Source: Euprymna scolopes (Eukaryota > Mollusca > Cephalopoda > Sepiida > Sepiolidae). Taken from it: 31,757 nucleotides of DNA. Made by a program: the position numbers and the translations under genes. The stretch spans positions 105,635,250-105,667,006 of the forward strand of contig CM044493.1 of NCBI GenBank assembly GCA_024364805.1, in the 5' to 3' direction. Numbering within the stretch: position 1 is the first letter of the stretch; the number at the start of each line of letters is the position of its first letter. Shown here piece by piece: positions 9,628-20,079 of the stretch. The notes under the pieces are model-generated. The model saw only the letters and a list, made by a program, of their open reading frames with translations. It searched no databases and was not told the DNA's origin.

Positions 9628-9655
9628 CTACTACTACTACTACTACTACTACTAC

Positions 9656-9686
<31 letters not shown>
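9628..9686 (+). repeat. Compound (CTA)n(ATA)n microsatellite
   Basis: About ten CTA units switch to about ten ATA units. It separates two family D insertions. The same (CTA)n unit ends the window. Confidence 0.95.
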
Positions 9687-11545
9687 TCTGAAACTTTTTT
9701 ACAAGGACGAAAAAAGAACTAGAGACACTAATAAACACTGCCAGGATCTTCAACAAGGATATTCAAATGGAGTTTTGTATGAAAAAGTGCGCACTTCTAG
9801 TAATAAGAAAGGGAAATCTGGAAATGACGGAAGGCTTGGAATATCCAACACAACGGAGATGAGAGCACTAGGGGAATAAGATACCTATAAATACTCGGGA
9901 GTTTTGGAACCAGACGCCATCACAGCAACAGAAATGAAAGAGAGAATTGGAAACGAATACATCAGGCGAACAAGGAAACTCCTGGAAACTAAAATATAGC
10001 AGAAACCTAATAAAAGGTATAAATACATGGGCAGTATCACTAGTAAGATACTTTAGACCGTTCATAGGATGGACTAAAGAAGAACTGAGACAGCTCGGTC
10101 AGAAGACCAGGAAACTCATGACCATGTACAATTCACTACACCCAAAATACCATGTTTCCTTACTCTATGTGAAAAAGAAAGACGGTAGGAGAGGTTAGAG
10201 TTAGCAGGGAAGACTGTGTGAATGATACAAAAAAAATAATTAGAAAAATACATAATGCAGAACACTAAAAGGATAATTATGGCGACGAGAGACACTGAAA
10301 AATGCACAAAACAGAGACAATGGATAAGAGGAGAAAGGAAACATGGGAAGGCAAACAACTACATGGAAGATTCATAAGAATGACAAAAGATGAGAACGAC
10401 GAAAACACTTGAACATGGATGTGAAAAGGACACATAAACCAAGAAACGGAATCCCTAATAACTGCAGCACAAGATAACTCGATAAGAACCAATCACATCA
10501 AAGCAAAGATCGACAAAATGCAAGAAAACAGCAAATGTAGACTCCGTGGACAAAGAGAAGAAACGATAGACCATATAGTAAGTGAATTCAGAAAAAGGAG
10601 TACAAGAACAGACACAACCAAGTGGAGAGGGCAGTACACTGGGAATTATGCAAACAACTGCATCTCGATCGCACAGACAAATGGTACAAACATACATTAC
10701 TTAAACACGAGAGTCACAAAATCCTATGGGACATGGACATACAAACAGATAAACCCATCCAAGCAAGAAGACCGGATGTCATAATAATTACCAAGAAACA
10801 AAAGTTCTGCCAAATCGTAGACTTTGTTGTTCTAGCTGACCACAGGGTGAATATCAAAGAAAAGGAAAAACAGAGCAAATACAGAGATATAACCAGAGAG
10901 CTGAAAGACGTATGGGTGGAGAAAACCAAGATAATACCTATAATAGTATCGCTCGAGAAACAATTCAACGAAAAGCGTTGAAAAAAGGATGGGAGAAATT
11001 GGAATCAGAGGAATGGCTGGAAAGATACACCAGATAACAATAATGAAAACAGCTGAAATATTAAGGAAAACCCTTGAATGCGGAGATTGAAACCCATGAG
11101 CCACATGCGCGGGCCAAACAAACTGCTGCAGAGGCAAAACATAAAGCGTTACATGAAAGCAAGAACATTAAAGCTGCATATTTATTCTCTATCCCTACCC
11201 CTATCCCCTCCTAATGTCCCATCACCGCCCCCCCCCAAAAAGAGTGATACCAAATAACCGAGAAGGATCAAGGAGGACGGAAAGACCGAGAGAGCACTGA
11301 CCAGACCTACATTGGACAAGTGCGAAAATAACTGGGACCTTAGGGAGGCTCATTGTCATTCAAATTCCAGTGAAGACCAATGGCCGATGCCAGCGAGAAA
11401 CCAGTGGTAGGCGGCTGTTGCGATAACGCAAATTCATTTGAAAATGCTGTCAAAAGAGGTGGAGAGTGCTGGAAACCTGGGGAGATTTGTTTTCACTCAG
11501 CTTCCAAGGAATACCACAGGTTGTTTTCAAAGAGAGATTATTGAT
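9687..11545 (+). mobile_element. Family D LINE, C-terminal half with restriction-like endonuclease, and 3' UTR
   Basis: It starts at the microsatellite inside the palm/thumb region. NLIKGINTWAVSLVRYFRPF (about 10000-10065) and KTRKLMTMYNSLHP (about 10105) are the thumb. A zinc knuckle near 10534-10590 reads CRLRGQREETIDHIVSEF, where two expected Cys have been lost. The restriction-like endonuclease follows near 10765-10860: QARRPDVIIITKKQKFCQIV and DFVVLADHRV, with the RPD signature of R2-type LINEs, then REL and IIPIIVSL. The 3' UTR (about 11090-11545) includes accgcccccccccaaaaaga and the tail shared with the other copies. Several frame changes make it inactive. The single-ORF layout with a C-terminal endonuclease distinguishes it from families A-C. 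Confidence 0.85.
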
Positions 11546-11739
11546 TATGAGCCAATAATGATAAAGCACACTTGAAAGATAGTTTCTTAGAATTAAGCAG
11601 GAATTCGGAACTCAGTAACTAAAAATTTTCAATTTTAAAACTAATAATTAAATTTCGTGCGAATTTCCTACTAGAAAAGTCTCCAAAAATGTAAATTGTT
11701 TTCCAAAGACTTTAGCTATATATTTTTATTTTGTGCGTG
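11546..11739. other. AT-rich spacer
   Basis: Nothing recognisable lies between the family D tail and the family C tail. Confidence 0.4.
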
Positions 11740-12040
11740 TTTTGTTTTTACATAAGTTCAATCCAAAGAAGGCATATCGCCACTTGGGAGTAATGGGTTA
11801 CTAATTGGGACCATGCTTAAGAAATGTTAAAAAGATGTTGCTTCATATTGCATTTGAACTTCTGCATATCAGTATAGTTTTAGAAGCAGGTAGCAGGAAG
11901 GAAATTCCAAAATCTAGCTGTTCGAGGAAAGGAGCTATTAGAATAGAAAGCTTTCTGGCATTTAGGGACCTAATAGTGAAGGGGTGGGATTTTGTTGTTA
12001 ATCGGGTTTGTCGGGCATATGTACATCGAGGGGCACAAGT
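11740..12040 (-). mobile_element. Family C LINE tail
   Basis: On the minus strand this reads as the end of a Jockey/CR1-like reverse transcriptase: a peptide like LVPLDVHMPDKPD, then the Ser/Phe/Arg-rich segment. The 3' UTR contains agtaacccattactcccaag and tggcgatatgccttctttgg, followed by an AT-rich end. It is homologous to the end of family B (25830-27497) but diverged, and closest to the copy at 29664-30470. The frame is broken and the body is missing. Confidence 0.75.
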
Positions 12041-12255
12041 CTAATGAGTTCATCAAAGCACATCCCATCAAAATATTTGTAAAAGTTAGTTTAAAGCATA
12101 TGAAGGTCTGGTCATCTGATTCTAGTTTACATTCCCTAGTCATGGGAGGGTGTTACGAATATAGACTTCAAGTCCGTGCATATTTATGTCAAAGTCCTTA
12201 CGGCAAAGTGGAGGATAACCAGACATGTTAAAGTGGTCAGAGGGGATGCAGGAGT
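12041..12255. other. Unassigned, between two LINE tails
   Basis: No match to the LINE consensus visible elsewhere in the window. Short open frames have no motif. It may be decayed upstream sequence of the family C copy. Confidence 0.3.
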
Positions 12256-12593
12256 GGGGAATGCTCTGACGAACTACAAGCCCTTGTACCCCCTCGACGA
12301 AAATACACTCGACAAACCCGACAAGCAGCGAAGTCCCACCCCTACACAGTTAAGATCCCCAGATGTAAGAAAGTCTTTTACTCTAATAGCTTCTTCCCCA
12401 GAACTGCAAGACTTTGGAATTCTCTTCCGGTTTCTTGCTTCCCCAACTTTACTGACATGCAGAAGGTCAAGTGTAATGTAAACAAACATCTTGCTGCTAA
12501 ACTTCCTACATAGTACCCTGCAATTTAGGTCCCTGATAGTAGCCCCCTATATTAAAGTGGCTATGTGCCTTGTTTGGGGCGAAAATGTAAAAT
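12256..12593 (+). mobile_element. Family B LINE tail, 5'-truncated
   Basis: It aligns with the end of the family B element at 27140-27480: GNALTNYKPLYPLDENTLDK, then KSHPYTVKIPRCKKVFYSNS and FFPRTARLWNSLPVSCFPNF, ending HLAAKLPT and a stop (in a frame with small breaks). The 3' UTR has tagtagccccctatattaaa and tgccttgtttggggcgaaaa. It lies back to back with the minus-strand family C tail. Confidence 0.85.
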
Positions 12594-12725
12594 GTATAAA
12601 CAAAAAATGTTTCCCTTGGTGCTAAGATATTCGGGGAGTTTGATATTTTACATTATTCCGGAAGGGGAAAAATTCAAATTTCAACAAATAATTTCTTCTT
12701 AAAAACACAACAGATATATTAACTT

Positions 12726-12796
12726 GGAGATATAGCTTAGTTGTTGAGCATTCGACTACAGATCGAATGATCCCCTGTTCAAGTCCGTGTTCACCA
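12726..12796 (+). pseudogene. tRNA-Cys-like pseudogene or SINE head
   Basis: This 71-base sequence closely follows animal tRNA-Cys. The A-box region is tagcttagttgttgagc, with a D-stem GCTT/GAGC. The anticodon arm is a perfect 5-bp stem TTCGA/TCGAA enclosing the loop CTACAGA, where animal tRNA-Cys has CTGCAGA. The B-box-like stretch is tgttcaagtcc. The anticodon would read ACA instead of GCA. The T-stem has two mismatches and the acceptor stem does not pair, so it is not a working tRNA. CCA is present at the very end and a T-rich stretch follows. It is either a retroposed tRNA or the head of a tRNA-derived SINE whose body I cannot define. Confidence 0.7.
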
Positions 12797-15437
12797 TTTT
12801 ATTTTCATTTTTTCTCAAAAATTTTTTTTTAAAACTCAATTTACGATAAAAGAATAGGTACTATTTAAAATCGCCGCAAATCATTTTATGGTATGCATAT
12901 TTTAAAACTAAACATTAATCAAAAGTGGCGTTTCCAGGGCATTCATCGTCAATTTGAATTTGATGAACGACATTATCATTATTAGTTATTTATTTATTAG
13001 GGGGGGGGGGATTAGTACACCGGGCAAATTATTCCTCATAATATATAATAATCAATAGAAAATTGATTCTATAATAATTCATACGCAATCTGCATAAATT
13101 AAAATATCATATTTAAGCGTATTGTATAACCGAGCAACGATGGGTGACCAGCTAGTGATGAATAACTTCTCCTCCGTTACAGCATACATAGTGCACTTTA
13201 TGGGATACAACTGCTTTTGATGAATTGCCCTTGGAGTTTCAGAGCCGCAAAATCTGTAATTTTGTTTGTTAACGAATCTATTCAAATTATAAGAATGAAA
13301 CTAATTCGCGATTATACTGATTGCATGTGTTCGCACTAGTAAATAGAAGTACATTTCCAACCGGAAGTAACATTCAAGACAAGGCTGACCATTGAACAAA
13401 TAAATAAACACTTGTAATCGGACTTCCGGTTCAATCGCATGAAGATGACCGATCACGTGGATATGAAAACCCGAGTTTTGTTTAAAAAGAAACACAATAA
13501 TCTGTAGAGAGAAAATTCTGTTAGAGCTGAATACACTGTCATAGAACTGACCCCTAAAAACTAGAAGGAACATATTATCTAAAAAAATGTCCATTTATAA
13601 AAAAATTCTCTTTAATTCTTTTTTCCCCATCTTCCATTTCCTCGACGAAATATTCAATTTGAGTATTGTCTTTCGAAACTAATATTTTGCTATACATAAA
13701 GTTTGTTTACTTTATACCTTAAATGCATTTGTCTGGTTTACTTTGATCTACATAGAAGTTGACCGATTGTTTGTGTTTATATTAAATTAAATGGTCCATA
13801 CATCAATTCATATCAGGTAAGAAACAACTATGGTTTTTTGTTGTTCCCGAAAGAGTTAAAGAAAAGCGGGATGTCGGTAGCGTCGACTGTCTGTAGCATA
13901 CCGTCCAGAAAAAAATGGAGAAAATCGATTCATTCAATATACAACTATCCTATTCCAAAGGTAGAGAAAAAACAACACCGATTACCGAGGACACCTATGG
14001 GGTACACAGACACCGTGAACGTGGAGACGAATGTATGCTTTTTATCCATGTTAGACCGATGCTTACTTGCATCGGTGTAAGACTCTTTCATAGATTTTAT
14101 TACCTACCTCGAATTGTCAAGAGTGTGTAAAACCTGTTTATTATATGTTAAGTTATGCAATATCACTGTCTTTATTCACGTTTGTTGATATGGTAATAAA
14201 TGTGTATATTGTATTTTGGCGTATTTCCCTTTTATTCTGTGCCCCCCGGACGTCGAGTTATATGCATGTACTGTTTTCTTTGCAGAGAAAGATAAGTAGA
14301 GACATTAAATTTCCAACAATACGAGTATGGATTGTACTTTATATATCTAGTCTGAAATACAATCAAATGCAAATAAGCTACTCTTCTGAGATTAAACACT
14401 TGTTGGTACAAATCTGTTTTCGTTTAGCCTGTACAGTCCCGTGCAGATAAAAAGAATGAAAAGAAAAGTTTAAAAATAATGACCACCTTTTCTTTTTATA
14501 TGCTTGCGATATTGTCACCTAATAGTCAATTAAGACGCTTCCGGTTCGAAATAAAAAAAAAAGCCTGATTTTTCAGAGACTGAACTGATTCTGTAGTAGT
14601 GTGTTGTCAGCAATGCGTCGTGTTCTAGAGTTAGGTTTTGACAGTATAGTGTCAGGTTTTGGCGTTGAGTTTTGACAGCAGAGTGTCGAATTTAACCTCA
14701 GAAGATATTATTTGAAAGCGCAGTATAGCTAACAATCCATCAGGGGCAAGTGTCGAATAGTTAACACTTGATTGTTATAACCACAGTTATGTATAACATT
14801 ATGTTTATGTTCATTTTTCATATGAAAAACGGGAATAATTACGTAAATTGTATTTGGAATTTCTTTTTTGCATCTTGGTATTTCTAAAATTTGTGCTTTG
14901 AATTCGAGGCGACATACAGTGCTGTTAGGTAAATATCTTTCTGAACGCCTCCGTATAACAGAAGAGTTGTTCTGTAATCAAACTCTGGAATATTATATTC
15001 AGGGAACATGGCGTAAAATAACACCGTTCATTATATTTCGTTAATACATGTAAGTCATACTTTAAATAGTTTCATGAATGAATAAATTGGACAAAAAAAT
15101 CCAGATTCATAAAATTACGAAAATAAAACTTCAAAGTATCTCATGGATAGAATATCTTGCGGATGTTCACTGAATATTTTTGTTAATTCATCGGAATACG
15201 ATCGGCTATGCGGATTATAGCACAGCTTTTTTTAATAACTAATTTTAGCACGAACGCATTTTGCTAAATAAATTGAATGTAAACTGAGCTTCACCTGGAT
15301 TTGATACTTCCGAAAATGCAATATACCACGTTAATTAAATGTTTGATCAAAGTTGAATTGAAATATATTACACGCTTTTTTCTCTTTTTTCATGTTAATT
15401 TATAAATAATAAAATATATTACAGTTTTCATTTTCAA
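12797..15437. other. Long interval without recognisable genes
   Basis: AT-rich DNA with scattered short frames, none with a family motif. Details: an 11-G run at 13000-13010; inverted 10-mers aaccggaagt (13359) and acttccggtt (13422), which are ETS-like sites; a direct repeat gttttgacag..gtgtc at about 14634-14690; and a small hairpin caagtgt/acacttg at 14747-14770. Two overlapping plus-strand frames at 13838-14130 are the densest open region but show no homology that I recognise. A host exon here cannot be excluded. Confidence 0.4.
14747..14770. repeat. Small hairpin
   Basis: caagtgt and acacttg pair over 7 bp around a 10-base loop. No T run follows and no role is evident. Confidence 0.5.
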
Positions 15438-15439
15438 TC

Positions 15440-18080
15440 AAACATTGTTTGGAAATAAAATGTATTGGCGAGGAGGGACCATAGATTGAAGCTCAGTCGA
15501 ACACTTGCCATGAAAATAACGATAAAGCAGAGACAAACTCGCAACATCTCTTCTGTGAGATAGAGGTTGCATGGAAGAGAAAAGGACATCTCCTACGAGG
15601 CTATGAAGTCTATTTTGGACTCTATCAAGGCAGGACAAGTCCTTTCTAGCAGCTCTTTTTCAGATGTGGCAAAAGTACTCCATCTTTAGACTACCTGTCT
15701 CTTATATAGATAGAGAATTGCATCAGCAGTGAGATATCTACTAGATCAATAGAATGATCCCACCATTTTTCCAGCGGCCTTGGCAACAAATTTGATGAAT
15801 GTGTTCCATTTAAGATCAGGAGTAAAGACCAAGCCTAGAAGCTTGTCAAAACTTCCCAAGACGAGAGCCATTCATTTCAATTGATGCCAGATGGGGATCA
15901 GAACGTTCATTATGTAAATATAGAAGCTTGGTTTTAGATGCATTAAAAGTAACCAGTCACCTCTTTCCCCATTGTGCCACATGCTCAAGATCAGAGAAGA
16001 GAGAATCGGGGAGAACTTGGTCGTTTACGGTCTTAGATGTGCTACTATAGATGGTAGTGTCATCAGCATGAATGTCTACGAAAGTATGTGATTTGGAAGA
16101 TAATTAATGTTGATCAGGAAAAGAGTTGGAGCCATGATGGACTCCTGAGGGACTCCAACATTAATACTGTGAGCTTCTGATTTTTGCCCACCAACTACTA
16201 TTTATTAACCTATCAGAGAGAAATGATTTAATAATTGAGAAGACATATCCAGTTATACCATAGCTGGAGATCTTGTGAAGTAAACATTTATGCCATACTC
16301 TGTCAAAGGCCTTTGATATGTCAAGAGCCATTGCTTTAGAAAGGAAGCCCCCGTCGAGAGATTCGCTAATCCTATGAGATATAACTGTAAGCACATCTGC
16401 TGTAGATCTAGCAGAACGGAAACCATATTATGTGTCACTAAGAAGGTTATTTTTGCTGAGATGGTTGATTACTTCTCTATTTAACACGGATTCCAGCAAC
16501 TTACTCATGACGCACAGGAGACTTATTGGCCTGTACTGTGAAGGAGATGAGCGATCACCTGAATTCTTAAATACAGGGCATACTGATGAGATTTTCCAGG
16601 GTGACGGGACGCAATTCTCCTTAAGACAATGTTTAAACAGTTTTGTAAGTATGGGCGCTAGTTCTGGTTGAAGTTTTTTGAGTACTATAATTGGAATACC
16701 GTCAGGGCCGGTTCCTTTACTGGAATCAAGGAGGAAATATTGGGGGTTGGAGCCTTGGTCGCAAAGGGTAGAATTAGCTGCAAACTTCTTGGCAAAGAGT
16801 TTGGCTTTGTCTGATGCTGACGAGGTTACCTCAGGTCCATTGATGATAGTTGGGATAGAGCACATGCTTCTGTTTAGGATTCTGTTTGCTATTTGCCAAA
16901 ACTGGTGGGAACCAAGCCGCTGCTCAGTTACTTTGGACTGAGCATACAACTCTTTTGCATTCTTTATTACTTTCTTACAATGGTTGCTGGCAGTCCTGAA
17001 AGCGGCTTTAGTCTCAGTACATTTATTACGTCGGAGGCAGTGGAAAAAGTGATTTCTGTGCGCAATGGCAACAGCACATCCTGGAGAGAACCATGGCCGT
17101 CTGTTAGGTTTTTGCTGGAACTTTTTCGAGGGTATGAAACGGTCTATACCTGCAATTAATCATTCCATCAGGTCTGATACTATAGAGGACACGTCTTTTT
17201 AAACATGGAAAGTAGAGGTTGATCTGATATAAATGTACGGAAGCTATCCCAGTCAGCCTTAGTGTATCGATATACTGTACGATGGAGAGGTACATCTGAG
17301 GACTTATTACATTTCATTTTTATCTTAATTGATACAACAGAGTGGTCGAAAGATCCAAGAGGAGACAGAACGGAAACTGAACATAGTTCAGGGCAAGTTG
17401 TGAGAAAAAGGTTTAGGAGACTCTCACACTGGCCGTCATTGTCGGGCACACCGGTGGGTTCGTGAACAATCTTAGTGAGGTCATAAGCAATGGAGAAATC
17501 ATGACAGAACCTCCCCTCATTATCGGTCTTGTTTGAGTGGGTCAATCATTCCACATTGTGAACATTGAAGTCTCCACATACGTGAATGTTAGCTGAAGGA
17601 TAAGCAGATAGGACGTGGTCAATTTTCTCAGATATGCTTTTAAAAATAGTAACTCCGCTGTTGTGGGGGCGATAGAGAGTAAATATAAATGCAGTAGTGT
17701 TGGCGAGTGCAAACTGGAAGCACATATAGAGTAAGTTAGGATCTTCTCTGGAGATGCCTTTACCACATGGAAAGCCATCTTTAATATAGACACATATTCC
17801 ATGCCCATGGCGATATTGGGGGTCAGATTTTGAAGTTAAGTTAAAGTATCCTTTAATTACGAACTCATCTAGAGGAATGGTCTGTCCAATGCTAGTTTCG
17901 CTTAGAAATAAAAGGTCTGGTTTAGTCTCCTGTATTTGGAAGGTTAGAATGTATACCACTGCTGTTGGAGAAGGAGACATGGTATTGGGGTCTACGTTGG
18001 AAGTTGGAGATCCGGGTTTAATCGTGTATTTTTTTCTGGAAACTGGTCCTGATGGAGTTTTAGAATTTGTGGACTAGGTC
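15440..18080 (-). mobile_element. Family A LINE, longest copy (endonuclease plus reverse transcriptase)
   Basis: Minus-strand Jockey/CR1-like LINE. From 17980 downward the AP-type endonuclease shows LLFLSETSIGQ (catalytic Glu), GICVYIKDGFPCG, FTLYRPHN, HVCGDFNVHN and LGSFDHSVVSI, where the usual SDH is FDH. A linker contains HQFWQIANRILNRS. The reverse transcriptase follows: GTGPDGIPIIVLKKL, RSSPSQYRPISLLCVMSKLL, ALDISKAFDRVWHK (motif A), NVGVPQGSI-like motif B, and HADDTTIY near 16060 in place of YADD. The C-terminal MSCLDRVQNRLHSLVGDVLF lies at 15638-15580. It stops at about 15470, before the family 3' end and tail, so about 300 bp of 3' sequence is missing. Several frame breaks and small deletions (one between endonuclease and RT near 16730) make it inactive. 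Confidence 0.9.
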
Positions 18081-18519
18081 GTCAGATTTGCTTAGAGCAG
18101 GACAGAGAGGGAAACTAAGAGAGAAAAAGAAACGAAGAATTTTTTGTAGAATATGATAAGGTAAAGCCGTAACTATTACCCACTAATATGGCATCGAGAG
18201 GCCTCACTGCTGCATGGTCCAGAATCCATTCACCAAAAGGCAATACAGCAGCCCCAGTAATTTGCACCGTATGGAACAAAAAGCATTGACGTCGGGGCCA
18301 GAGAAATTTCTGAGGATTAATATGGAAATTTTTACCGTAAATTCTTCTAATCGCATTGAATTTTACTTTTACAAGACTATAGTTACCATTGTACACGGTT
18401 TCAGTGTACCAATTCTAAAAAAAAACAAAAACAAATAAAATAATAATTACTTGCAAAATAAAACAGAACAAAATATCCACAATATTTACAAAAAAAAAAA
18501 AAGAAAAACTCCGCTAAGA
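18081..18519. other. Unassigned interval
   Basis: It could hold 5' sequence of the minus-strand family A LINE, since the upstream frame runs through 18077 without an obvious start. The part at 18420-18510 is A-rich. No gene is recognised. Confidence 0.35.
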
Positions 18520-19160
18520 ATTGGACAGGATGAAATAATCTCTATTTCTTTGACCGAATGGTCATCACTGACCAGCTGTGGCACTCTTCACGAATCGTCG
18601 TCATTGCCCCCGGTTCTGCGGCATTCTGACCAACTCAACCATGCTAATATCCGCAATGTCCTTCACGTTGTCCGACGTTTTTGTCCTTCCACGTCCTCTT
18701 TTGCAAGGGGTTCTACTAAAGAGCCGTCCGTTCTGTTTACATGTCCTAAAATTGCAATTTCCTTTCATTGATGTTGTCCAACAGTTTTCGCTATGATCAA
18801 ATCTTCTCCACAAGCCATCTGTTTGTACGTTTGTCCACCCAGCTTGCAGAAGAAATCTACGGTAGAACCACAATTAAAAGGCAGCAATTTTCCTCTTGTC
18901 GACTTCCTTCAATGGCCAATATTCTGCTGCGTATGTTGCTATTGAGAAGACCAAAGCTTGCAGGAATCGTTTCTTTGTGCGTTGTGAAATGGATCTGTTT
19001 TTCTAGATATTGGTTAGCGCAATCGTTGCTGTCTTTGCTATTGAAATACGTCGTCTTATTTTTTGGTGCCATCTACTTTGCTTAAGAAAACTGCACCCAG
19101 GTAGTTGATATCTTCTACAGTATCAACATTTTGATTGTCTGCAATTAGGTTTAGGTACTA
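18520..19160 (-). mobile_element. Family E LINE, C-terminal part of reverse-transcriptase ORF
   Basis: On the minus strand, fragments of an endonuclease/reverse-transcriptase protein can be followed: NLIADNQNVDTVEDINYLGA (19150-19090), QALVFSIATYAAEYWPLKEV, DKRKIAAF, a W/Y/R-rich stretch, GHVNRTDGSLV, PCKRGRGRTKTSDNVKDIAD and ISMVELVRMPQNRGQ near 18640-18600. This is the thumb and C-terminal region seen in many invertebrate LINE ORFs ('YLG', 'Y-E-W', 'GRGRP' landmarks). Stops and frameshifts are frequent. It begins at almost exactly the residue where the plus-strand RT piece at 19400-19720 ends. Confidence 0.8.
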
Positions 19161-19164
19161 ATGC

Positions 19165-19291
19165 ATATTGCGTACGACACAATCACGTTGACACACCGGT
19201 TCTCGCCAGATCACCGAAGTTAAGCAACGTTGAGCCTGGCCAGTACCAGATGGGTTACCATTTGGGAAGGCTTAGCGCTGTATGTGCCTTC
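19165..19291 (+). pseudogene. 5S rRNA-like sequence
   Basis: The stretch matches eukaryotic 5S rRNA in order: cacaccggttctcgccagat, caccgaagttaagcaacgtt (A box and intermediate element region), gagcctggccagtacca, gatgggttacc (C box region), and an end gcgctgtatgtgcctt. Length is close to the ~120 nt of 5S. It differs at many places, including a missing base where 5S has acttggatggg. It is therefore a pseudogene or a 5S-derived SINE (SINE3 type), not a functional gene. The ~110 bp that follows could be the SINE body. It lies between two oppositely facing parts of one LINE. Confidence 0.8.
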
Positions 19292-19399
19292 TGGGAAGTT
19301 TGTGCGTGGGGCCAGCACCCTCACCCTATAAAAAGAACTCCTCGCTAAAAAAACATCTACAAAACGTTGTAGATGGCCTATGCCCCTCCCCCAGGAACC

Positions 19400-19720
19400 C
19401 AAGGCTATGGATGGAAGGATGCATATTGTCACCTTTTTTCATGTATGTATGCCGCACAATTAATATGAGAAGCACTCGACATCACTCAGCAGGAATCAAA
19501 ATTAGTGGAAGAACAATCAATAACCTGAGATATGCAGACAATGTAGTTCTGATTGCAACATGTATGCAGGAACTACAAGACTCAACTAACAAGGTAAAAG
19601 TTACCAGCGAGGCAGCAGGACTCTTCCTCGACGTCAACCAAACAAAGATAATGAAAATAACGAAGGCACCAAATGATGAAAGCCTAATTGTAGACAAAAT
19701 AATACGTTGCATTATTTTTA
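19400..19720 (+). mobile_element. Family E LINE, reverse-transcriptase palm piece
   Basis: The plus-strand frame encodes MEGCILSPFFMYV (motif B region, normally QGCILSP), RSTRHHSAGIKISGRTINN, LRYADNVVLIATCMQELQDS (motif C, YADN where the active enzyme has YADD), AAGLFLDVNQTKIMKITK and NDESLIVDK. The open frame runs from 19282 to 19743 and so fuses 5S-like sequence to the RT piece, but this looks fortuitous. The 5' part of the LINE and the endonuclease are absent. The C-terminal continuation is on the other strand at 19150-18520. Confidence 0.8.
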
Positions 19721-19744
19721 TTCTTAAACCGGTTGCAGTGTGAG

Positions 19745-20079
19745 AGAAAAAATAGCAAACATTTGGTAACCATTACAGAGCTAAATAGTTCAAGATAAGC
19801 TAAAAATTGAATTCTTTAACTCGCTATTGTTGTGTCTCTACAAATACTGAGCCGTGGGTCTTTTTTAAATATATAACTTTAAAATTTGGTCACTAATGGA
19901 TATGCAAAGTTTGAGATTAGTTTCAGAAATACTGAATAACAAAACAATTAGAGGACAGTAAAGAAACTATTGACAAATAAACTCGAAAGAATAGTTTTAT
20001 TTCGTTAGTAAACTGAATCGCCAACTAAAAACTAAAACAAGCACTAGCTGCTCGGCACGCCCTAGGCAGCCTTGATAAT
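19745..20079. other. No gene recognised
   Basis: AT-rich spacer between the family E piece and the next family A tail. I see no repeats or motifs. Confidence 0.4.

Noticed and set aside
12726-12796. A functional tRNA-Cys gene
   Set aside because: The anticodon is ACA instead of GCA, the acceptor stem does not pair and the T-stem has mismatches.
13359-13431. Inverted ETS-like sites aaccggaagt/acttccggtt as a regulatory element
   Set aside because: A single 10-bp pair 50 bp apart with no promoter or gene nearby is too weak to call.
19282-19743. 153-codon frame joining 5S-like sequence and reverse transcriptase as a chimeric gene
   Set aside because: The first ~40 codons are the end of a 5S-derived sequence and its flank, the RT active site is altered (YADN), and the LINE continuation is on the other strand.
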